Source: Panulirus ornatus
Lineage: Eukaryota; Arthropoda; Malacostraca; Decapoda; Palinuridae
Direction of reading: 5' to 3'
Assembly (NCBI RefSeq): GCF_036320965.1
Contig: NC_092228.1
Span: forward strand, 19,591,469 to 19,655,468
DNA: 64,000 nt
Positions within the stretch are counted from its first letter, which is position 1. Every line of letters begins with the position of its first letter. Positions 58,402-64,000 of this stretch are shown here, piece by piece. Under the pieces are notes generated by a model, which was not told the DNA's origin, ran no database searches, and worked only from the letters and a program-made list of their open reading frames with translations. Position numbers and translations under genes: made by a program.

Positions 58402-58550
58402 TGTTACCGGACTACGCCTGCAAGACGTTACAAAGCGAGTGAAAAATCACCTTTGGTGAGACAGTACCACAGGAAGTAGAGTCTCGTCAAAGAACTTCAT
58501 ATTCCAAACGAGTTCACATTTCCCTGCTGCTGGAAGTACAGGAACCATGA
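58402..58550. repeat. 150-bp dispersed repeat, unit 2
   Basis: Second, diverged copy of the unit at 58,177. About 20 bp beyond it, GATATCCCGGTTAACATCAGG matches the GATATCCTGGTTAACATCAGG of the 285-bp duplication at 26.7 and 27.6 kb. Confidence 0.8.
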
Positions 58551-58649
58551 GCTGCAGGAACCTTTGGAAAGATATCCCGGTTAACATCAGGATATTTCCT
58601 TGGAAATTAGTCCTGAAGTAATTATAAATGATTTATAAAATATACATTA

Positions 58650-59015
58650 CTTGTTCGCCTTTTCTCACTTTACCGAGATAGCGCCAGAAGCATGCGAACA
58701 ACGGCCTCATTCACTCACATCCACACAAGTTGTCACGCACACTGCATCGCAACCAGAGCCCAACCATCCACAACCAAGCCCAAGGATCATTATGCCATGG
58801 TTTGCTCTGCTTCAGCCACCTGACTGCACGTCGCCCCCCATATACCACAACGATCAAATTTATTCTATGTAATGCACGCCTCTCATTCTCCTATACATTC
58901 AGGCTTACGATACCTCAAAGCCACCTTCCCTCCATCTTTCAATCCCCTTCTTCATCTCCCACTGACGCCCTCCACTTCTCTTTGCTCACCCTCTCCTTTC
59001 TTTTTCTTCATATAA
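58650..59015 (-). mobile_element. Old LINE-A-like 3' end, antisense
   Basis: Plus-strand blocks correspond to the antisense LINE-A 3' end: ACCGAGATAGCGCCAGAAGC (hairpin remnant), CCATGGTTTGCTCTGCTTCA, CTGACTGCACGTCGCCCCCC, ATATACCACAACGATCAAAT, then CTCTCATTCTCCTATACATTC. It is strongly diverged, with no coding frame. Confidence 0.7.
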
Positions 59016-59169
59016 CATGAGAAAGACAGACAACAAGAGGCCTGATTGGCCCACGACTGGGTTGCCTGGTAAAAAAAAAAAAAAGAAGGAATTTAACGAC
59101 AATAGAATGTAATTCCTCACAGCAGTATTTTAAACAATCACCGACTCCCTGCTGCTACACATGAACCCT

Positions 59170-60540
59170 TTAGTGTCACTGTTACCGCTGTCGTTTATAG
59201 TTTATTCATGGCGTATTTTTCTCAATATACCTGAATTTATAAGATATTTGTCTAAACGACTTTTGAAGGTATCTATAGCCTTACTATTCACTACGTCTGA
59301 CGGTAACTTATTCCACTGATCAACACACCTATAGGAAAAGAAGCTTTTTCCCCCACGTTCGTACTACATCTTTTAGCTTTGAGTTTTATTCCATTTGTCC
59401 TGGTAACCGTATTTTCTTGAAGTTGTTCGTGATTTATTTTACCGAACTTGTTCATAATTTTGAATTCTTAGATTAAGTCGCGGCGAAGTCTACGTTTCTT
59501 GCGGGAGAAGACATCCAATCGTTTTAGCCTCTCTTCTTGTGCCAGATTTCTAAAGGATGGGATCAATTTTGTCGCGCGTCTTTGTACTTGCTCTGATTTT
59601 TCTCATCTCTTTTTATAGTTTGGGAACCAAAACTGGACTGCATATTCAAGTTGTGGTCTCAATACAGAAGTATAAAGTGTGAGAATTGTATTTAGTGTCT
59701 TGTAATGTGTGTTCCTGGCTATGAAACCTAACATTCTGTTGCCTTTTTTTTACTTGCTGCTTGACACTGTTCAATGTACTTAAGACTGTTGCTAATGACA
59801 ACTCCAAGGTCACTTTCTTCATTTACTTTAGTAAGACAGCTTCTTCTAATAGTCTGTAGTCGCAACGTATATTCTTGTCCTCAAAGTGCATAACTTTACA
59901 CTTGTCTACATTAAACTTCATTTGCTGCCATCTGTCTGACCACTCTGCCAGTAAGTTAAGATCTTAAGTCATTTCGCAGTCCCGCCTGTTTACAGCTCTA
60001 CCCCCTAGTTTAGTATCGTCAGCCAATTTGGAGATCTAAGATGTGAGACAGAGTTCTAGGTCATTAAAGTATATTATGAAAAGAACTGGGGTCTAGGAGC
60101 GACCCCTGTAGCACACCACTCGTGACGTCTAGCCAATCTGAGGCTTCGCCGTTCAATCCTACACACTGCTTTTTTTTTTTCCGGTCAGCCAGTCTTCTGA
60201 ACCACGTACAGAGTTCTTCATCGACTCCCTTGTGCTTTGAGATTGTGTACGTCTCTTGTGAGGTACTTTATCGAAAACCTTTTGGAAATATAAATATACT
60301 ACATCAGACGGTACTTTTTCGTCCTAATTCTGAAAAATAACATTAAAAATTTAAGCAAATTCGTGAGGCAGGATCTTCTATTGCGCATATCGTGTTGGCT
60401 GTCCAATATAATTCTGCGTTCTTCAAGAAACGTGACAATCTTATCTCGTATTATTTTTTTTTCCATCATTTTACCTAACACAGCCGTAAGGCTAATTGGG
60501 CGGTAGTTCAAGGCACACTTGAACCGTTTCAGCACTGCCT
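59170..60540 (-). mobile_element. CR1/Jockey-like LINE, RT region to C-terminus, decayed
   Basis: The minus strand has NYRPISLTAVLGKMMEKKII and SCLTNLLKF at the start (60.3-60.5 kb), a KLADDTKLGGRAVN active-site block near 60.0 kb, WSDRWQQMKFNVDKCKVMHF near 59.93 kb, and the usual C-terminus FFSYRCVDQWNKLPSDVVN...IDTFKSRLDKYL near 59.25-59.35 kb. The RT box is ADDT, so the core is recognisable. Indels and stops break it in many places. The 5' half with the endonuclease is missing. Confidence 0.85.
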
Positions 60541-60824
60541 GCCTATCACTCTTCCAAGACGAAAAGGAAAAAAAGAAAGGTCCTTGTTTGCACTGGGAAT
60601 CCTGAGTGGTTTTCTGAGGACAAACAAGAGTGTACGAGAAGGTATTCTCCCCGCCCTCTGCACTAACACCTTACTCCAGCTATGATAAGATAACAAGCTC
60701 CTCATATCTCCCTCAGCCCTCACGTGTTTATCATACTCTTGTTTACCAGAGGAGTGGACCTGTCTTGTGCCCTGAACCACCTTGAGCAGCACGGCAGGAC
60801 CCTAGGTGCACGAGACCCTAACGT
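60541..60824. other. Unassigned stretch
   Basis: An 87-codon minus-strand open frame is present here but has no recognised motif and lies directly upstream of the LINE RT; it may be chance. Confidence 0.3.
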
Positions 60825-61067
60825 GTGATGATGGTCAGGGACTTTTTGATTCGACCCTTAGGGGTCAAAAGGCCAAGGGTCGTACCGTTGTGTTCAAGGA
60901 GGTACGAAAGAGCCAAACATGACTATGGGTTAACATTTGACTGCTACAGTCTACCTCAATATAACTATGGGTTCACATTTGAATGTTACAATCTACCTCA
61001 GTATAACTACGGATTTACATTTGAGTGCTACAGTCTACCTCTGCTTTCCAGGAGTGAAACAAAATAA
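60825..61067 (+). CDS. Small open frame with a three-fold 14-residue repeat, function unknown
   Basis: An 80-codon frame from ATG ends in three copies of a 42-bp unit encoding YGFTFECYSLPQYN-like repeats. Among the three units I count nine variable positions: seven third-codon, two second-codon, none first-codon. Most changes are silent or conservative (Leu/Phe, Asp/Glu). This is what coding constraint would give, but nine sites are few. The DNA may be part of a larger repeat family. No signal peptide, no known domain, no promoter seen. Confidence 0.3.
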   Translation: MMMVRDFLIRPLGVKRPRVVPLCSRRYERAKHDYGLTFDCYSLPQYNYGFTFECYNLPQYNYGFTFECYSLPLLSRSETK

Positions 61068-61149
61068 ATGGGACTTCACTGCCAAAGTTAGATCTTTCTT
61101 CTGATATCCTGGTGGACACCATCATTCCGGACATACCTGTACACAATTT

Positions 61150-61153
61150 ACAC

Positions 61154-61184
<31 letters not shown>

Positions 61185-61193
61185 ACACACACA
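61150..61193. repeat. Poly-C followed by (AC)n
   Basis: About 20 C then about 12 AC units. The C run is a likely sequencing-length uncertainty. Confidence 0.95.
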
Positions 61194-61299
61194 CCTCACC
61201 TCACATATAAACAAACGTTTCTCAGCGACGAAATCGCTCGTCCAACATATATGTTTAGTTTCTAATATGACGTATTCAACATGCATGATGAAAACAGTG

Positions 61300-62400
61300 A
61301 AATTGATATCATCTCTTCATATCTTTAAAACGTATTCAATAAAGTTCCGTAGCAAAAGGGTTTACCAACGAAAGGCACAAAGGTGTACATATTTGGGGTT
61401 ATACGTCGATGGTTTGGAAATTGGCTGACTGGCCGTCAACAAAGACGAGTGTGTTATGATCAGTCCTCAGAATGGTTGGACGTGACAAGCGAGGTGCCAC
61501 AGGGATAATTCTTGGGGCCGGTTCTCTTTTTATCTTAATGATACCGACAATGGACTGCAGTGTAAGGTATCGGAATTAATAGACGATACTGAACTGGGAG
61601 ATCAATCAAAAGCTGAACGTCTGCGGCTTCAAAAAGTTACAGACCAACTGGTGGACTGGGTTCACAGGAGGATGGTGGACTGGGTTCCCAGGAGGCTGGT
61701 GGACTGGGTTCACAGGAGGATGGTGGACTGAGTTCACAGGAGGCAAATAGATTCTAATATCAATAAGTGCAAAGTTTACACCTCGGTGGTAAAAACGAGA
61801 AGAAGCGATAAAGAATATGACTCATGTCGAGCTGGGAAAGGTAAATGAAGGAAGAGACAAGGTAATAATCTTTTAGTAACTAAATCCAAGTCCGTAGTGC
61901 ATAGAAACAGTAATAGTGACGAGGAAAATTTATAGATTCATGAGCAAGACAATCGAACTTAAGTCTTGGCAAACTGGCGCGTCTCCAGACAGAATATTGT
62001 GTTCAGTTTTGGCTACTTCACTTGGAAAAAAAAAAAGACGAAATCGAGAGAGTACAGTTGAGTTAATGATTCCCGGACTGACTGAAAGCAAATCTTAAGA
62101 AACCTGACTTAGACTTAAATTCATTTAGCTTCGAAAAGAGAAGGGTAAGAGGCGACCTAATACAGGTGTTCCAAATTTCCAAACACTTCTATATTCTCGA
62201 TCTAATAAGCTACTTAATGAAAGAATCACCTTGATTTCATCACAGTAATAGAGACAAACTTGCAGTCAAGTGTTTTACCTCAAATCAGGCAAAGTACATG
62301 TTCTTCGAAGGGTTTGTTAATGGAATAATTTACCTGTTAACAGTGGTTGAAAGCCGTAACACAGAGAACTTTAAGAATAGACTTTATATATATCTACCTT
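61300..62400 (+). mobile_element. CR1/Jockey-like LINE, RT to C-terminus, decayed, plus strand
   Basis: The plus strand reads FNKVP, then RRWFGNWLTGRQQRRVCYD and SEWLDVTSEVPQG (the ...SGVPQGS block) followed by LGPVLF, then SFEKRRVRGDLIQVFQI and RDKLAVKCF...ESRNTENFKNRL at the C-terminal side. Stops and shifts are frequent. The ADDT box is worn (LIDDTEL). A 24-bp unit (GACTGGGTTCACAGGAGGATGGTG) is repeated four times at 61,655-61,745, so eight codons were tandemly multiplied. Confidence 0.8.
61655..61745 (+). repeat. 24-bp tandem repeat inside the LINE frame
   Basis: Four units of GACTGGGTTCACAGGAGG plus ATGGTG or CTGGTG. It is in multiples of three and lies in the LINE region after the RT active site. 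Confidence 0.9.
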
Positions 62401-63430
62401 TACCAGGACTGGATTTAATGACACCTTCTCAAGTACATTACAGTATTGTTTACCATCTCCAACATTGTGTCATTCTCCTGCCATACTGATCCACCAGTTA
62501 CGGTCACGTCATCTTCCAAGGAAGGGTAATGACTGGGGCAAAGTTTCGGACGGGACCATCTATGTGCGTGGTCGTAAATGACAACAACCATGATGATAGA
62601 AAACTCACAAGGAGTATCACAGTACATATTGCTATACCAAAAAGAGCCTCTAAGGGTTAAATTTGTTTAGGCAAAAATGGTTTTTGGCTTTTGAGTACTG
62701 GGGAGGATTGTCCCACTATGTTCAAAGCTGCCCTGGTCTCCCATCTCTTCCACTGTCACAAACAGTCTCGTCAGGACCCAGAGGTCTGTTGCTGTTTGAA
62801 TTCCTTTGTGAAATCCTCTCAAGAGATCATTCTCCAAGACTCCCTTCAGAAATGCATTCTTTCTCGCCACACATTTTCTACCAGACTCAACTTTCTCCCT
62901 GTTTCCCAGGAGGTCCTCTTCCTGCACCCCGTCAGGAGGTTCTCGAATCATGCAAGCCTTGTGAACTGGGCCGAGCCAGCGGGGCTGCCGGCGGTCCCCA
63001 GGCCCCCGGGGCTGATGGCCGAGGTGAGGGTGGCCACACAAGCGACCCAGTCTGGGGGGTGTCAAGACACAGGGCGAGGTACGGAACAATCAGAGGCGTG
63101 TACTGATACGTTATCTGTTGTATCAGAAATGCCTTGGTGATCGCTCCGCCACCTTATCTTTCCGCTGCACCCAAGAATCGACCGAGATCCTCAATGAATG
63201 CACTCACGCATCACTCGAGCATTCGCATGGACGAGACCTCACCCCCTGGAACTGTGTTATGCCATACCAAAACTGGTCGCACTGGTCAACTCTGAGCAGA
63301 GGACCAGCAGATGTTTCCCTATGACGATGGCACGGGGGTCCCAGCACGTCCAGTCCTGCTCCAGACATGTGAGGGTCAAAGGAATAATGAGTCAAAAGAC
63401 GGACCAGGTCGTTGTTACGATAATGACAGA
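62401..63430. other. Stretch with a GC-rich patch; possible exon
   Basis: From about 62,940 to 63,080 base composition changes sharply to GC-rich with several CpG (GCCGAGCCAGCGGGGCTGCC), and a donor-like GCCGAG/GTGAGG follows. Open frames cover it on both strands but none shows a recognised motif. It could be a 5' exon of an unknown gene or another repeat. Confidence 0.25.
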
Positions 63431-63436
63431 TACTAG

Positions 63437-64000
63437 CAGACATTATACACTCGCCCAGTACGTAACACGACACTGTACAGGTCAGCAGACATTATACACT
63501 CGCCCAGTACGTAACACGACATTGTACAGGTCAGCAGACATACACTACACACTCGCCCAGTACGTAACACGACACTGTACAGGTCAGCAGACATACACTA
63601 CACACTCGCCCAGTACGTAACACGACATTGTACAGGTCAGCAGACATACACTACACGATCGCCCAGTACGTAACACGACACTGTACAGGTCAGCAGACAT
63701 TATACACTCGCCCAGTACGTAACACGACATTGTACAGGTCAGCAGACATACACTACACACTCGCCCAGTACGTAACACGACACTGTACAGGTCAGCATAC
63801 ACTACACACTCGCCCAGTACGTAACACGACACTGTACAGGTCAGCAGACATTATACACTCGCCCAGTACGTAACACGACATTGTACAGGTCAGCAGACAT
63901 ACACTACACACTCGCCCAGTACGTAACACGACACAGTACAGGTCAGCAGACATACACTACACACTCGCCCAGTACGTAACACGACACAGTACAGGTCAGC
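63437..64000. repeat. 49/53-bp minisatellite, eleven units, continues past the window
   Basis: The unit is CAGACATTATACACTCGCCC AGTACGTAACACGACA CTGTACAGGTCAG, with a 53-bp form in which TTATACAC is replaced by ACACTACACAC-type sequence. Order of lengths: 49,49,53,53,53,49,53,49,49,53,53. A CACTG/CATTG difference alternates over most units and the last two have CACAG. The open frames it gives on both strands are by-products. Confidence 0.95.

Noticed and set aside
62667..63140. Overlapping 140-150-codon open frames on both strands as real genes
   Set aside because: No recognised motif, no clear start context, and the frames arise in a GC-rich patch. Listed only as a possible exon.
63198..63873. 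Open frames with repeating YTLAQYVTRHCTGQQT-like sequence
   Set aside because: They are translations of the 49/53-bp minisatellite; mixed 49- and 53-bp units are not a constant multiple of three.

Overview
This is repeat-dominated nuclear DNA from an arthropod, most likely a decapod crustacean. Evidence: long (AT)n, (AAT)n and (GT)n microsatellites, several non-LTR retrotransposon lineages of the kind common in decapod genomes, an animal ceramide synthase gene with a large intron, and no operon-like or bacterial signals. The species cannot be fixed; the abundant LINE reminds me of repeats in lobster-type decapods, but that is memory only.

About half of the window is one young LINE family, called LINE-A here. 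It has an APE-type endonuclease, a reverse transcriptase (RT) with an FADDTA core, and a C-terminal WFGHMERM...GRPNWRW region, so it is RTE-like. I count 18 copies or large fragments, nearly all 5'-truncated and many only mildly mutated. They form two large head-to-head blocks (about 2.3-13.0 kb and 29.1-38.0 kb) and scattered insertions at 18.4, 40.3, 42.3, 46.2 and 48.5 kb. Older lineages lie under them: CR1/Jockey-like antisense copies (13.2-20.5, 59.2-60.5 and, on the plus strand, 61.3-62.4 kb), a Jockey-like copy (50.4-53.2 kb), and a diverged relative with GHAERV (22.6-24.0 kb). A 43-bp satellite with six monomer types and higher-order structure fills 24.8-26.7 kb and starts exactly where a decayed LINE C-terminus ends.

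The only convincing host gene is a ceramide synthase on the minus strand. One long exon (44,794-43,691) carries the IWLPPG N-terminus, the homeobox-like segment, the TLC/Lag1 domain and the acidic tail. A phase-matched 5' coding exon with a strong start context and a GTAAGT donor is proposed at 57,237-57,160, giving a 393-residue protein and a 12.4-kb intron full of LINE copies.

The right end (57.5-64.0 kb) is a patchwork: a SINE-like element sharing both ends with LINE-A, a 67-bp-arm foldback, paired 150-bp repeats, two decayed CR1-like LINEs, a three-unit 42-bp repeat with a protein-like substitution pattern, and a 49/53-bp minisatellite running off the window.

The most interesting signals are: (1) a hairpin at the LINE 3' end conserved across diverged lineages with compensatory base changes, whose loop usually contains CTACCTC, a let-7 seed match; (2) a SINE built from the LINE 5' leader plus the LINE 3' hairpin; (3) the 43-bp satellite in perfect phase over 45 monomers; (4) the LINE preference for (AT)n/(AAT)n junctions, with a recurrent identical breakpoint; (5) two exact target-site duplications proving retrotransposition of truncated copies.
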